From: Streptomyces lunaelactis
GTDB taxonomy: Bacteria; Actinomycetota; Actinomycetes; Streptomycetales; Streptomycetaceae
Assembly (NCBI RefSeq): GCF_003054555.1
Contig: NZ_CP026304.1
Span: forward strand, 496,001 to 560,000
DNA length: 64,000 nt
Reading direction: 5' to 3'
Part shown: in pieces, positions 33,761 through 43,315 of the stretch
Layout of the letters: each line of letters starts with the position of its first letter
Numbering within the stretch: the first letter of the stretch is position 1
Program-made: the position numbers and the translations under genes
Notes under the pieces: generated by a model
The model's database searches: none
What the model saw: the letters and a program-made list of their open reading frames with translations, nothing else
Told to the model about the DNA's origin: nothing

Positions 33761-33948
33761 CCGTCCTACCGCCCCCCGTCACCGACCGTGGTCATGGTCA
33801 ATCTCCCCCTGCGCTTCAAGGCGTGTGTTCTGCGTTGTGACGAAATGATGCTCTTGGGGGCATTCGGGTGGTACCTGGTCCGGGGTGCAACTGAACCGGC
33901 GCACCAAGGCTCCTGACAGTCAGAAGCGACCCAACCCAGGAGGCCCTC

Positions 33949-34278
33949 ATGCACACTTGGCAAGTCTCTGCTCTTCCGTCAGCGCCGCAGCCGTCAGAGA
34001 TTGACACCTATCGCTTCCCGGGCGCCAGGGACATCGATGAGCACGCTCCCTGCCCGCCCGCCGACACCTCGGACGACTACCTTCTCCCATCCCCCGACCC
34101 CAATCAGCGGCTTCCCTTCGCACTACCCGCCGCCGACAAGCGCCGCCTGGACGTGCACGCGGCCCTGACCACCACCGGCATCCCGCCACTGCCCGGCGAC
34201 CTCGACGCCATCAAGGCCCTGTGCACCCTGGACGACAGAACCCTCACCACCGTCCTGCGATGGATCACCAGTTACTAG
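33949..34278 (+). CDS. Hypothetical protein, 109 aa
   Basis: A perfect AGGAGG lies 6 bases before ATG 33949. The product is Pro/Asp/Leu-rich with a disordered first half (SDDYLLPSPDPNQRLPFALP) and a helical C-terminus (RRLDVHAALTTTGIPPLPGD, then LDAIKALCTLDDRTLTTVLRW). I recognise it as the kind of small accessory protein found beside insertion sequences in Streptomyces but can name no family. Its TAG stop is part of the IS1380-like terminal sequence that follows, so the original C-terminus may have been replaced by the insertion. Confidence 0.6.
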   Translation: MHTWQVSALPSAPQPSEIDTYRFPGARDIDEHAPCPPADTSDDYLLPSPDPNQRLPFALPAADKRRLDVHAALTTTGIPPLPGDLDAIKALCTLDDRTLTTVLRWITSY

Positions 34279-34873
34279 CCTCGCGCTTTCATGGGCCTGC
34301 TCGTCCATGCCTTGATCAAATAAGCGGAGAACGCTGCTGACCTGCAACGATGGGACTTGTCTAGGGTCCTGTTGGCTGCACGGAAAGAAGCACTCTCCAG
34401 GTGAGCAAGCGCATCGGTTGTACCCGCGTGTCCGCTTCGAGGGCGGTGGCAATGGGGTGGCCTCGCAGGCCGGGTCGGTGCTGCTGGTCGAGACGGTCCG
34501 CAAGTCCGGCCTGGACGGTGCGATATCGGCAGCGCTGGCGCCGGCAGGACGCCACCGCGACCTGGAAAAGACCTTCGGCCACCACCCGCTCGTCGCGTTC
34601 GTCGACCACGGCCAGGCCGGGTCCGGGGAACCGGTGGCCGCCCTGCTGCGGCCCGGCAACGCCGGCTCCAACACCGCCGCCGACCACATCACCACCACCC
34701 AACTCGCCCTGGCCCAACTGCCCAAACACCTGCGGCGGGGACGCCAGACACTGATCGGCACCGACTCCACCGACGGCACCGAACGGCCCGGCGCCTGGGT
34801 CGCAGAGATCACCGACATGCCAGACCTGACCACCTGGCCCAGGGGCATGCGGGTGGACTGGGGCGACCGGAGG
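34274..34873 (+). mobile_element. IS1380-family insertion sequence, internally deleted relic
   Basis: A 41-base terminus (34274-34314, CTCGCGCTTTCATGGG inside) is followed by a 90-base leader and a transposase start at GTG 34401. The transposase is broken. VSKRIGC must shift one base to continue as YPRVRFEGGGNGVASQAGS. After ALAPAGRHRDLEK it jumps to HPLVAFVDHGQAGSGEPVAA with LLRPGNAGSNTAADHI, and after TLIGTDSTDGT it jumps to AWVAEITDMPDLTTWP. At least two internal deletions and one frameshift are therefore visible. The right end is not identifiable. The element cannot move on its own. Confidence 0.85.
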
Positions 34874-35254
34874 CCCACGGGCAGCCCGAAGGCCCGGAGT
34901 CATGCCCCTTTTGTCGCGAATCGGCCCCATGGGGATGCGCCACTGGCTCACGGTGGCTCCGCAATCCATCGACTTCGACATCAAAAGGCTGTTTCGCCCA
35001 GGCCGTTCGCCCCATTTGGGGGATATGTAATTCGCTGTGGCGGACATCACAGAAATGGTTCTGACTTTCGCCAACTCGACTGTGTGCCACAAGTCCTGAG
35101 GGTCAGTGGACCGGCCGATACGGGTTTCAGGGCAAGGGCGGTGCTTGCGTGCCGGATTCGGCTCGCGCAGAGTCCAAGTCCTTCAGCCCGCTCTTGCTCC
35201 GTGCAATGGCAGGCCTATTGCCGGACGCCGGGGGGGCGAAAGGTCATCCATTTA
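34874..35254. other. Gap upstream of the first GH16 gene
   Basis: About 380 bases separate the IS relic from the GH16 start. The segment 34960-35070 is relatively A/T-rich and could hold the promoter. No gene or hairpin was recognised. Confidence 0.4.
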
Positions 35255-36523
35255 ATGCTCAGATATTCAAAACACCGCCGCAAGCTGAACGCCCGCAAGA
35301 AGCTTTCCGTCCTCGTGCTGTCCTTCGCCACCCTTGCTGTGGGCAGCGCCGCCTGGGCGGGCCAGTCGGGGCCGTCGACCGGGGTGGTCGTCGACTCGCT
35401 GTCCCTTTCGGCATCGCCGAGTGGCCAGCTGAAGGCGACAGCGAAGGTCCATTCCGCTCGTACGATCCGGGTACAGGCACTGACCGTCGCCGTACGGTCG
35501 GCGAACGGCTCCCACTTCGACTTCCCCGGGGCGACCGCGCCAAGCCTGGGCCCCTCGCAGACGACATTCACGTCCGGCAGCCGCACATTCCCGGCCGGCA
35601 CGTACACCGCCTTCGTCGCATACAAATACCGCGACACCTGGCGCAACCTCTCCCCGGTGAAGACGTTCACTTCCGGCGGCACGGCCACGCCTGCGCCTGG
35701 CCCGACGGCTTCGGCCTCCCCGTCGCCCAGCCCGACCCCTACCCCGACCGGAACCAGCCCCAGCCCGGTGACTAGCCCGAGTGCGTCGGCTTCGCCGGTT
35801 CCGTCCCCCAGCCAGACCACGTCGACGACCGGCGCCGCGCCGTTGGGTATCCCGGGCACCTGGCGCCCGGCGTTCGCGGACGAGTTCAACGGCACCACTC
35901 TCGACAGTTCTAAGTGGAACCCGAACTGGCTGGGCTGCCCCACCTGCACCACGAAGCCCGTCAATTCCGCCGAACTGGGTGCATATGCCCCCTCCCAGGT
36001 GAGCGTCAGCGGAGGCTCCCTGCACCTCAAGGCCGAAAAGGTGCAGACCACCGCAAATGACGGCAAGACCTACGCCTACCGCTCCGGCCTGGTCGAGAGT
36101 GACGGCAAGGCCGAGTTCACCTACGGAGCCTTCGAGGCCAGGATCTACACCCCCGCGGCGTCCCCTGGGGCGATCGCCAACTGGCCCGCCTTCTGGACGG
36201 ACGGGCAGAACTGGCCCGAGGACGGCGAAATGGACATCATGGAGGCCCTCGGCGGCGGCAAGGCCTGCTACCACTTCCACTCCCCGGCGGGCGGTCCGGG
36301 CGGCTGCGCCCCCGGTGACTTCACGGGATGGCACACCTACGGAGCTGAGTGGAAGCCCGGAGTCGTCACGTACTACTACGACGGCAAGCAGGTGGGCCAG
36401 ATCACGACCGGCATCACCTCGTCGCCGATGTTCCTGATCCTGAACAACGGCGTCTACAGCAGTCCGACGACCGTGACCCCGGCCGACATGATGACCGACT
36501 ATGTGAGGGTCTGGCAGCACTGA
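35255..36523 (+). CDS. Secreted GH16 endo-glycosidase with N-terminal accessory domain, 422 aa
   Basis: A signal peptide (RRKLNARKKLSVLVLSFATL, then AVGSAAWAG) precedes an unknown beta-rich domain (about 35-140). A long Pro/Thr/Ser linker (about 145-205) follows. The C-terminal 215 residues are a GH16 jelly roll: FADEFNGTTLDSSKWNPNW, the catalytic EMDIME (about residue 325) and a closing YVRVWQH. GH16 enzymes hydrolyse or transglycosylate beta-1,3/1,4-glucans or galactans outside the cell. ATG 35255 has AAAGG about 13 bases upstream. It lies at the left edge of the polysaccharide locus, with a terminator right behind it. A second GH16 protein is at 49863. Confidence 0.92.
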   Translation: MLRYSKHRRKLNARKKLSVLVLSFATLAVGSAAWAGQSGPSTGVVVDSLSLSASPSGQLKATAKVHSARTIRVQALTVAVRSANGSHFDFPGATAPSLGPSQTTFTSGSRTFPAGTYTAFVAYKYRDTWRNLSPVKTFTSGGTATPAPGPTASASPSPSPTPTPTGTSPSPVTSPSASASPVPSPSQTTSTTGAAPLGIPGTWRPAFADEFNGTTLDSSKWNPNWLGCPTCTTKPVNSAELGAYAPSQVSVSGGSLHLKAEKVQTTANDGKTYAYRSGLVESDGKAEFTYGAFEARIYTPAASPGAIANWPAFWTDGQNWPEDGEMDIMEALGGGKACYHFHSPAGGPGGCAPGDFTGWHTYGAEWKPGVVTYYYDGKQVGQITTGITSSPMFLILNNGVYSSPTTVTPADMMTDYVRVWQH

Positions 36524-36536
36524 CCCGGAGACCGAC

Positions 36537-36567
36537 GTGCCCGGCCGTGTATCTCGCGGCCGGGCAC
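36537..36567 (+). terminator. Hairpin after the first GH16 gene
   Basis: GTGCCCGGCCG (36537-36547) pairs perfectly with CGGCCGGGCAC (36557-36567) across a 9-base loop, 13 bases after the GH16 stop. It is a standard GC-rich terminator and suggests that the GH16 gene is transcribed alone. Confidence 0.75.
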
Positions 36568-36809
36568 GGCCGTGCGCCGGGCGGAGCGCGGGCTCAGAGG
36601 GCGTGTTCTTGGCTGCCCAGCCGAGTGGTACGCGAGTTGGACGCACGCGGATCTACCGCGGCCGCACTGCGCCGAGGCATGGGCGGTCTGCTCGGAGAGC
36701 TCGGTCCGCCGTCTGGGTGATCATCGCAGGGCATCATGCTTGCGATGCGGGCGCGGGGGTGGGCGCCGACGGAGCCAGCCACGACGTAGGGCTCGCCGGC
36801 CAACAACCT

Positions 36810-37577
36810 CTACTGAGGTTCCCGTATCACGGCAAAGAGCGCCCGGTCCGTCGGGAGACCGGCGGCGTCGAACGCGCGATGGCGGCCGAGGTGTTCGATT
36901 CGTGCCCCGGCGCAGTTCTCCTGCAGGTACTCCCTGAGCCAGACGTCCGGCGTCGGCAGCATACGAGGAAGACCGAACGACTCGGGCATCTCGTCCTCGC
37001 CGCTGTCAAAGAACATCACCTTGCCGGTCCGGGCCCAGAGCTCCCGAAGGAGGTATGTGGCGGTGTCGAGGCCCTGGTTTCGCACCAGGTGATGCCAGAG
37101 GGACAGCACGAGGGTGCAGTCGGTTGCCGGCAGAAGGTCGAGTGTGTCGGCTCGAAGCTCGAGCTCCATCACCGCCACGTTGTCCAGCTGGTTTCGTCGC
37201 ACGGCTGTCGTCGTTGTCCGAACGTATTTCGGGACCGATTCGAGCGCGACCGAGGGTACCCCACGACTGGCGAGCATTATTGGGAAATAGCCGACATTTG
37301 CGCCGACATCCATCGCGCTCTTCACGCCCAGCCGCTCGACAACCGGCTCCATCGCCGCCCATCGCGACCGGCTGCCGACCGCTCGCTTCGCCTTCCGCAC
37401 TGGTAGGCCCGGGACCGGCTGGTAGACGCCGTCGGGCAGGGCATCGAGCTTCAGGCGGACCAGATCGATCGTGTCGTCGAGTATGCGACGCCCGCGCCGC
37501 AGCAGTCGAAGCGACGGAATCCTCTGGTGAAGGCGCACCATGCGCATGGAAGCCTGAGTTCCGTCCAATTGGCCCAC
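36810..37577 (-). CDS. Class I SAM-dependent methyltransferase, 255 aa
   Basis: Motif I of the Rossmann methyltransferase fold is SAMDVGANVGYFPIMLA (about residues 90-106). It is followed by VALESVPKYV, LELRADTLDLLPATDCTLVL and LSLWHHLVRNQG. An N-terminal helical region of about 70 residues precedes the fold. The type is close to FkbM-like sugar or lipid methyltransferases but lacks a decisive signature. The start is GTG 37577 after AGGGGTGA. As the leftmost minus-strand gene of the glycan locus it may methylate a sugar, but this is inferred from context only. Confidence 0.82.
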   Translation of the reverse strand: MGQLDGTQASMRMVRLHQRIPSLRLLRRGRRILDDTIDLVRLKLDALPDGVYQPVPGLPVRKAKRAVGSRSRWAAMEPVVERLGVKSAMDVGANVGYFPIMLASRGVPSVALESVPKYVRTTTTAVRRNQLDNVAVMELELRADTLDLLPATDCTLVLSLWHHLVRNQGLDTATYLLRELWARTGKVMFFDSGEDEMPESFGLPRMLPTPDVWLREYLQENCAGARIEHLGRHRAFDAAGLPTDRALFAVIREPQ

Positions 37578-38152
37578 GAGTCACCCCTATTGGCTCGCGA
37601 ACCGACCGCGCATACCCATCTCGGACCGGCGGCATGACGGTCGATTCAGCATTTTTCGTACCTTTTCATTCGGTATTTCACAATAGTGGATGCCGAAGGC
37701 CCACGCTCGTCCGGGAGGACCGGGGTGGATGGCTTTCGACCGGGCTGCCGGTCGTCGTTCAGGGCGCCCCGCCTGTCTCCCGGCGACAGGGCTCTGACCG
37801 CCCTGCTTGCGGTACCGGAGTCCGGCCGCGTCGGCATGCCTGCCGGGCTGGCCAGGCTCGACGAGCGCCGGCCTGAACGGATCCTTCAAGGTGAACCACT
37901 GGTCTGCGGGGGACGGGCAGGGGACGTGAAGCGGGGACGCCGTCGGCGGCAGACGGTTGCGCCGGGTGCCCGTTTCCTGTGTGCCGCTACTGCCCCAACG
38001 CACGCGTCACGTTGCGTGGCTCTGCGGGTGTTCGGACAATGGATCGTGGAAGCAGGAGACTTGGGTCAACACTCCGACTCCTCCTGTTCCGCTCGCCGGA
38101 ACACTGGGCCGTGGTGTCCATCCGCCTGGGCGGGGTCGTGAGGAGGGCATCC
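37578..38152. other. 575-bp divergent gap, methyltransferase versus FemAB gene
   Basis: The 100 bases next to the methyltransferase (37640-37690) are markedly A/T-rich (TTTTTCGTACC, CATTCGGTATTTCAC) and likely carry its promoter. The rest is GC-rich with no gene I can support. No shared operator with 54962 or 55870 was found here. Confidence 0.4.
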
Positions 38153-39277
38153 GTGAGCCACCACCAGGCACCCGAATCTGAGCCCCGAGAGTGGGACGTC
38201 CACACCGGTGATGGCGTGACACGGGCCGTGAGCCCCGTTCCCCGTGAGACCTGGGCGAAGGTGCTCGCCGCCGACCCCGGAGCCACGGCATTCCTCTTGC
38301 CGCAGTGGCTGGACTGCATCTGCAGCGTCCGTGGCTGGCAGGACGCGAGCCGGCTCTACCGGACGGCCGAAGGACGGGAGCTCGTCCTGCCGATGGTTCG
38401 CCGACCGGCATGGTTCCGCGCTCTCTCGTTGCAGTCCTCCTTCCCCCCGGGATGGGGAACGGGCGGCATTCTGGCGTCCGGAGGAGTCCGCCCCGACGAA
38501 GTCGACATGGTCCTCGCCGATCTCGCCTCCGACCGAGCACTGCGCACCAGCGTCCGTCCTGACTTCGCCGCTGCACCCGCGTGGCCGGGTGGGGCGCCGG
38601 GGGTCGTCACCGTGCCCCGGAGGGTCCATGTACTGGATCTCGACGGCGGCATGGACGCCCTGTGGTCGCAGCGATGGTCCGGGAAGTCACGAAGGGGGCT
38701 GCGCTCCTCGGAACGCAAGGCCGAGCAGGCCGGCCTGGTCATCGAAAGCGGCCACTCGCCAGAGCTGGTGTCCGCCTTCTACGACCTCTACCTGCGATGG
38801 ATCGACCGGCGAGCGCGGGAACGGCAACTGCCCTCGGCTGTCGTCCGCAGCCGCGGAAAGCGTGCGGAGCCGCTCGCCAAATTCCAGGCGGTAGCAGCTT
38901 CCCTCCCAGGCACCTGCCGAATTCACGTGGCCAGACTTGACGGGGAACCGGTGGCCGCCACCATCTCGCTGCTGCACGGATCGATCTGCATCTACTGGCG
39001 CGGCGTGAGCGACAAGCGGACGGCGGCTCCGCTGCGCGCGAACCAGTTCCTTCAGCTCCGCTCCATCAAGGAGGCCTGTGATGCAGGCTGCCGCTACTAC
39101 GAGATGGGGGAATCGGGCGGGGTCACTTCGCTGGAGCAGTTCAAGGCCAACCTCGGCGGAGGCGTACGAACCCTCGCCGAGTACCGGATCGAGCGCTTGC
39201 CGCTCACCGGGCTCCAGGATCGGCTGGGCCGGATCCGCAACGCCGTCGACGCCCGTCTCGCCACCCGGCGGAGCTGA
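38153..39277 (+). CDS. FemAB/GNAT-fold transferase, 374 aa
   Basis: This is a tandem-GNAT protein of the FemAB-like type seen in exopolysaccharide clusters. It opens with FLLPQWLDCICSVRGWQDAS, then RVHVLDLDGGMDALWSQRWS and a basic GKSRRGLRSSERKAEQ segment. The second GNAT half gives IHVARLDGEPVAATISLLHG, then IYWRGVSDKR and CRYYEMGESGGVTSLEQFKA. FemAB enzymes transfer aminoacyl groups from charged tRNA; EPS-associated relatives are thought to modify glycans. GTG 38153 has AGGAGG 8 bases upstream. A clear paralogue lies at 40829. The two share TWLDCIC/QWLDCIC, the DLDGG strand and the RYY-x-G-x-S motif. Confidence 0.85.
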   Translation: MSHHQAPESEPREWDVHTGDGVTRAVSPVPRETWAKVLAADPGATAFLLPQWLDCICSVRGWQDASRLYRTAEGRELVLPMVRRPAWFRALSLQSSFPPGWGTGGILASGGVRPDEVDMVLADLASDRALRTSVRPDFAAAPAWPGGAPGVVTVPRRVHVLDLDGGMDALWSQRWSGKSRRGLRSSERKAEQAGLVIESGHSPELVSAFYDLYLRWIDRRARERQLPSAVVRSRGKRAEPLAKFQAVAASLPGTCRIHVARLDGEPVAATISLLHGSICIYWRGVSDKRTAAPLRANQFLQLRSIKEACDAGCRYYEMGESGGVTSLEQFKANLGGGVRTLAEYRIERLPLTGLQDRLGRIRNAVDARLATRRS

Positions 39278-39280
39278 TTT

Positions 39281-40579
39281 CTACTTGGGTCCGACCATGC
39301 CCCCGTCCGTCGGCGATTCCGACCGGCTCCCTACCGGCAGCCAGAGCGGCTTCCGCCACCACAGCCACGCGGCCACAACACTTTGGGCGATGAGCCACCC
39401 GGCCCCAACCCCCGCAATGCCCAGGGGCGACAGCAGCACCAGGCTCAGCCCGGTGGCCAGCGTGCAGACGACTCCCAGGATTCCGATCAGCATGCGCATC
39501 CGGCGCTGGGCCCGGCAAGCGCTCATGGCCGTAATGACGACCAGGTTGGGAATCGCCGACAGAGCCACCAGACGGAGCAGACCCGCCCCGTTCTGGGCGT
39601 AGTCGGTGCCGAACACACGCAGCACGAGTGGCGCAGCTGCACAGAGCACCAGTGCTCCCACAACCTGCAGCATTCCGGTGTGTCGCAGGACCCGCCGACA
39701 GTGCCTGAGCAGCTGAGCCGGGTCGTTCGCCGCCTCGACGACGAGCGACTCGCCCATGCTCGCGTTCAGTTGGTACAGCGTGAACCCGGCGAGCCAGGCC
39801 AGCGAGAAGTAGGCGGCCTGGTCGGGTCCGCACCGGTTGAGAACGATGATCGGGAGCAGGGCGGTCGCGCCGAGCCAGAAGAGTGCTGCCACGTAGTCCA
39901 GCGCAATGTATTTCGGCGTCGGTCTGCTCGTGTCGGCCCGCTCGTCCGGCGGGGTGCGGGCGTGCCGGGGGAACGCTCTTGCGTACAGGAAGCCGTTGGT
40001 GAGGATGACGGCGAGGACCAGGGCGAGGGCCCAGGACAGCAGGATTCCGGTCGACTTCATGACGACGGCCAGCACACCGACGAGCACGATCTTCCCCACC
40101 GCGAACACGGCGTTCTCCCACACCACCCAGTCCGGGCGTCGCAGGCCGGTCAGCACACCGTCCTGGATGACGAAGACCGCGTATGCCGCAGTGGCCAGGA
40201 CGTAGCATCCCCCGAGCAGCGGCTCGCGCAGGAACAGCAGCCCTGGAGAGATCCAGGGCACGAGGAAGAGAAACATCCCTGCAAGGAACACGGAGAAGAC
40301 ACAAGCGCCCAGATAGGCCCTGGAGACCAGCAGTTGGGTGCGGTCCCCCGCGGTGGGAACGAACCGGAGCAGCACATTGGTCAGGTTGAGCTGGCCCACT
40401 CCGGCCAGCAGCATCATCGCGGACACTGCCGAGTAGTTGCGGCCCACCGCACCGGTGTCGTACCAGCGAGCTGCCAACGCCCAATACCCCGCCCCGAGAG
40501 CCGCTGTCAGCAGTGCGTTGAACGTCAGCACGTGACCGGTGCGCAGCAGGTGGTCCTTGGACTGCCGCACCGGGCTCAC
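39281..40579 (-). CDS. Polysaccharide flippase (Wzx/MATE-like), 432 aa
   Basis: This is an integral membrane protein with about 12 hydrophobic segments (LTFNALLTAALGAGYWALAA, SAMMLLAGVGQLNLTNVLLR, later GAGWLIAQSVVAAWLWW). NVLLRFVP near the second helix and AFPRHARTPPDERAD as the central cytoplasmic loop fit the polysaccharide-transport group of the MOP superfamily. It would flip a lipid-linked oligosaccharide across the membrane. GTG 40579 starts the frame. It converges on the FemAB gene with only 3 bases between stops and follows the second FemAB gene on the minus strand, so it is likely the end of the operon that starts at 44542. Confidence 0.88.
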   Translation of the reverse strand: MSPVRQSKDHLLRTGHVLTFNALLTAALGAGYWALAARWYDTGAVGRNYSAVSAMMLLAGVGQLNLTNVLLRFVPTAGDRTQLLVSRAYLGACVFSVFLAGMFLFLVPWISPGLLFLREPLLGGCYVLATAAYAVFVIQDGVLTGLRRPDWVVWENAVFAVGKIVLVGVLAVVMKSTGILLSWALALVLAVILTNGFLYARAFPRHARTPPDERADTSRPTPKYIALDYVAALFWLGATALLPIIVLNRCGPDQAAYFSLAWLAGFTLYQLNASMGESLVVEAANDPAQLLRHCRRVLRHTGMLQVVGALVLCAAAPLVLRVFGTDYAQNGAGLLRLVALSAIPNLVVITAMSACRAQRRMRMLIGILGVVCTLATGLSLVLLSPLGIAGVGAGWLIAQSVVAAWLWWRKPLWLPVGSRSESPTDGGMVGPK

Positions 40580-40828
40580 TGTGCCCGCCAGTTGTCGGGC
40601 ATCCGGTCCGGCCTACGGCGCATGGTGACTCCAGCCTGTGCGCAGCCCGGACGAGGAAGCGACGGGTGATCCGCACAGGGCACCTGCGTTACCGGAGACT
40701 CCATGTGGCGGCCAGGGATAGCGTGGCTTTCCAACAATCGTCGTTCCCCTCAGGCTAGATCGAGGACGGGCACTCTGCCACACAGGGAGTCCAGCTCCGC
40801 ACGCTGCGTGACATTCGCTCCCCAGGGC

Positions 40829-41917
40829 CTAGGCGTCCTCGAAGCGGAGCAGGCGCTTGACGGCGCTCCGTAGTCGGCGATCGGCGGCCGAAACCGGAAG
40901 CCGCTCGCGGAGGAAGGCGGGGGTCGAGCGGCTTTCGGCCCCGAAGCCGTCCTTGAAGTGGGCCAGCGAGGACCCCGGTCGGGAGTCCCCCAGGTGGTAG
41001 TACCTGCAGCCCGCCTCGCACGCGTCCTCGACGGCGAGGTGGTGGAGCAGGAAGTTCGCCCGGACCGGGTGGGCGAGATCCCGGTTCATCGCACCGCGCC
41101 AGTACTTCGCGTGGTCGCCGTGACGGAGGACGACAATCGCCGCGGCGGGCTCGCCGGCGCACCATGCCAGGTAGATCGCGCACGATTCACCGAACCGATC
41201 GGCAACAGCCTCCAGACGCTGCCGCGGGAAGCTACGGGTCTGGCGCCATCGGGCGAGTGCCAGCGGCTCGTGCTGCTGCCGCGCCCAGCGCACCATTGAC
41301 TGTTCGTACAGGTGGTAGAAGGCCGGCACCAGCCGGCCCGTGCGGTCGACCTCCACCTTGATCGCCGACCGCTCGGCTCGGCGCACAGCCCGTCGGACAC
41401 GCCCGTGGAAGCGCCGGTCCCAGACGGTGCCGAAGCCGCCGTCCAGGTCCAGCACCTGCGTCATGTGTTCCTCCGCCCCGAAGCTCTGCGGCGCCGCCCG
41501 TGCCCACACCGGGTCGGCGCCGGGCCCGAACCGGACGCCGACCCGGAGCGCCGGGCGCCGCGCGAGGTCGTCGAAGACGACGCGAGCCTCCGTCTCGTCG
41601 GGCGTTCCGGGGGAGACCAAGGGCCCGCCGATTCCCCAGTCGGACGGCCAGGAGTCCTCGCCGACCAGCCACGCCGGCCACCCTCGCCGCCGGGCCAGTG
41701 GTACGACGAGCCGGCGCCCACCCTCGAATTCGTACAGTCGGCTGGCATCCTCGAAGGGTCCCGTCGCACAGATGCAATCGAGCCACGTCGGAGTCTGGCT
41801 GGCCAGGGTGTTCTCGTCCACAGAGGCCAGTTGCCGCCAGACCGCCCGCGGAGCGGGGCTGGTCACCCGCACGGGGCACGACGGTCCGGCCACTGGGTGC
41901 GCGACGGCTGAGTTCAT
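40829..41917 (-). CDS. Second FemAB/GNAT-fold transferase, 362 aa
   Basis: This is a paralogue of the 38153 protein. Matching parts are SQTPTWLDCICATGPFEDAS, the Gly-rich DWGIGGPLVSPGTP, QVLDLDGGFGTVWDRRFHGR followed by a basic helix (VRRAVRRAERSAI), then IYLAWCAGEPAAAIVVLRHG, KYWRGAMNRDLAHPVRANFL and CRYYHLGDSRPGSSLAHFKD. GGAGG stands just before ATG 41917. The pair could transfer two different acyl or aminoacyl groups onto the same surface polymer. Whether it uses aminoacyl-tRNA cannot be read from the sequence. It sits between the flippase and an APH-fold kinase gene on the minus strand. Confidence 0.85.
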   Translation of the reverse strand: MNSAVAHPVAGPSCPVRVTSPAPRAVWRQLASVDENTLASQTPTWLDCICATGPFEDASRLYEFEGGRRLVVPLARRRGWPAWLVGEDSWPSDWGIGGPLVSPGTPDETEARVVFDDLARRPALRVGVRFGPGADPVWARAAPQSFGAEEHMTQVLDLDGGFGTVWDRRFHGRVRRAVRRAERSAIKVEVDRTGRLVPAFYHLYEQSMVRWARQQHEPLALARWRQTRSFPRQRLEAVADRFGESCAIYLAWCAGEPAAAIVVLRHGDHAKYWRGAMNRDLAHPVRANFLLHHLAVEDACEAGCRYYHLGDSRPGSSLAHFKDGFGAESRSTPAFLRERLPVSAADRRLRSAVKRLLRFEDA

Positions 41918-42040
41918 GACTCCTCCTGCCGGGCGTGAGAAGGGACGGGACTAAGGCCGAGATTAGACGGACACGAGGCGCACGGCCTCTTTGACGCGAC
42001 GCTTGAAGGAGGCCGCGTTCGGGGCGCCGGGCGTCGACCA

Positions 42041-43132
42041 CTACCGTCGCGCCACCTCCTTGAGCACCGGCACCACATTGCCCGCGACCCAATGATGGCT
42101 GCGTCCGTAGCGCGCCGACTTCTCCGCGTTTCCCGCCACATGCCACAGCCAGGTCAGCAGCGGCAGCACGTCTTCCTCGGGGCCTTCGTCCGTGGGTGGA
42201 ACATCTGCTTCGGCGAGGAGACGGCGGTCCTCGGGCAGCAGGGAGCCGCGCCGCACGACATCCGCCACGATCTGCCCCAACTCCCGCCCGCCGCGCTGGT
42301 GCCGCAGTGTCAGGACGAAGGTGTAGGCATCGATGGCGCAAGGGCCGTCCCGGCGGGCGTTCGCCCAGTCGATCACCCCGGTGAGCGTCCCGTGCTCCCC
42401 GTTCAACAGGATGTTTCCCGGATGGAAGTCCCCATGGGTCCACGCAACCGTCAAGTTGTGCCCGGTCAGACCGCTGCGGAGGCGCTCTCTAAGTGCCTCC
42501 GTGGCGGCTGCGCCACGGCCCCGGCGGCACCACGGGATCTCTTCGGCCAGGATGGCGAGCTGGGGGTCGACCCAGTGCCCGATGTGTGACGTGACGCACT
42601 CCAGCCGCCCGGTTGCCCGGTGCAGCTCGCAGACCGCTCCGAGCGCGGAGGCAGTCACTTGCCGAGTGAGGTGTGGAGAGCGCCGCAGCAGCTCGTCGCC
42701 TTCGACACCCGGCAGACGGCCTTCCGCCACCAGGGGAAGCCGTCCGCCGAGCCGGCACACTTCCATCGGAGGCAGCAGCCGCCGCCACTCGTCCAGCCGG
42801 TCGTCGAACGTCAGGTCCCGCACGGCTTCGCACCCCCGGGCGAGCGACGCGGCAGCTCTACTGCTGCGGGGATGCTTGACCACCAGCGGCCGCTTCTCGT
42901 CCTCCAGCTCGAAGACCAGAAGATCGGAAACCGTCCGCTGCAGCCGGTGCAGGTCGCGGAAGCCGGCGCGGTCAGCGCGCAGCTGGTTCGCCAGATGGCG
43001 GGCCGTCAGCAGGTCGGCGGGCCGGGTGAGCACACCCCGGGGACGAAGGGGAAGGAGGCCGCGCAGCCGGGACCCCCACACATCAGCGCGAGGGAAGGCA
43101 TCTTCCACAGACCCTCCGTCCAATCGGCTCAT
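42041..43132 (-). CDS. APH-fold kinase, 363 aa
   Basis: This is an aminoglycoside-phosphotransferase-fold protein. The ATP-lysine region is LVFELEDEKRPLVVKHPRSS, the catalytic loop WTHGDFHPGNILLNGEHGTL and the metal-binding VIDWANARRDGP. About 90 N-terminal residues (RGLLPLRPRGVLTRPADLLT) form an extra domain shared with the 45133 protein, as is the C-terminal LPLLTWLWHVAGNAEKSARY. Members phosphorylate sugars, choline, amino acids or antibiotics. In a glycan locus with an ATP-grasp partner, activation of a sugar or amino alcohol is plausible. It is the second gene of the minus-strand operon. Confidence 0.88.
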   Translation of the reverse strand: MSRLDGGSVEDAFPRADVWGSRLRGLLPLRPRGVLTRPADLLTARHLANQLRADRAGFRDLHRLQRTVSDLLVFELEDEKRPLVVKHPRSSRAAASLARGCEAVRDLTFDDRLDEWRRLLPPMEVCRLGGRLPLVAEGRLPGVEGDELLRRSPHLTRQVTASALGAVCELHRATGRLECVTSHIGHWVDPQLAILAEEIPWCRRGRGAAATEALRERLRSGLTGHNLTVAWTHGDFHPGNILLNGEHGTLTGVIDWANARRDGPCAIDAYTFVLTLRHQRGGRELGQIVADVVRRGSLLPEDRRLLAEADVPPTDEGPEEDVLPLLTWLWHVAGNAEKSARYGRSHHWVAGNVVPVLKEVARR

Positions 43133-43315
43133 AACGGACTATATTTCACAATATGTCGTCGCATGGTCGACGGCGATCGGGCGGCTCGCTGCGGTCGAGC
43201 CGCCAGCAACTCCCGTGACCCACCACGCGCTCGCGCCAGGGCGCGCCGTATCCGGGCCGTGCCTGGCATCCGCTAGGTGCCTGGCATCTGCTTCACGTGG
43301 GGGCGCCGCTGGGTG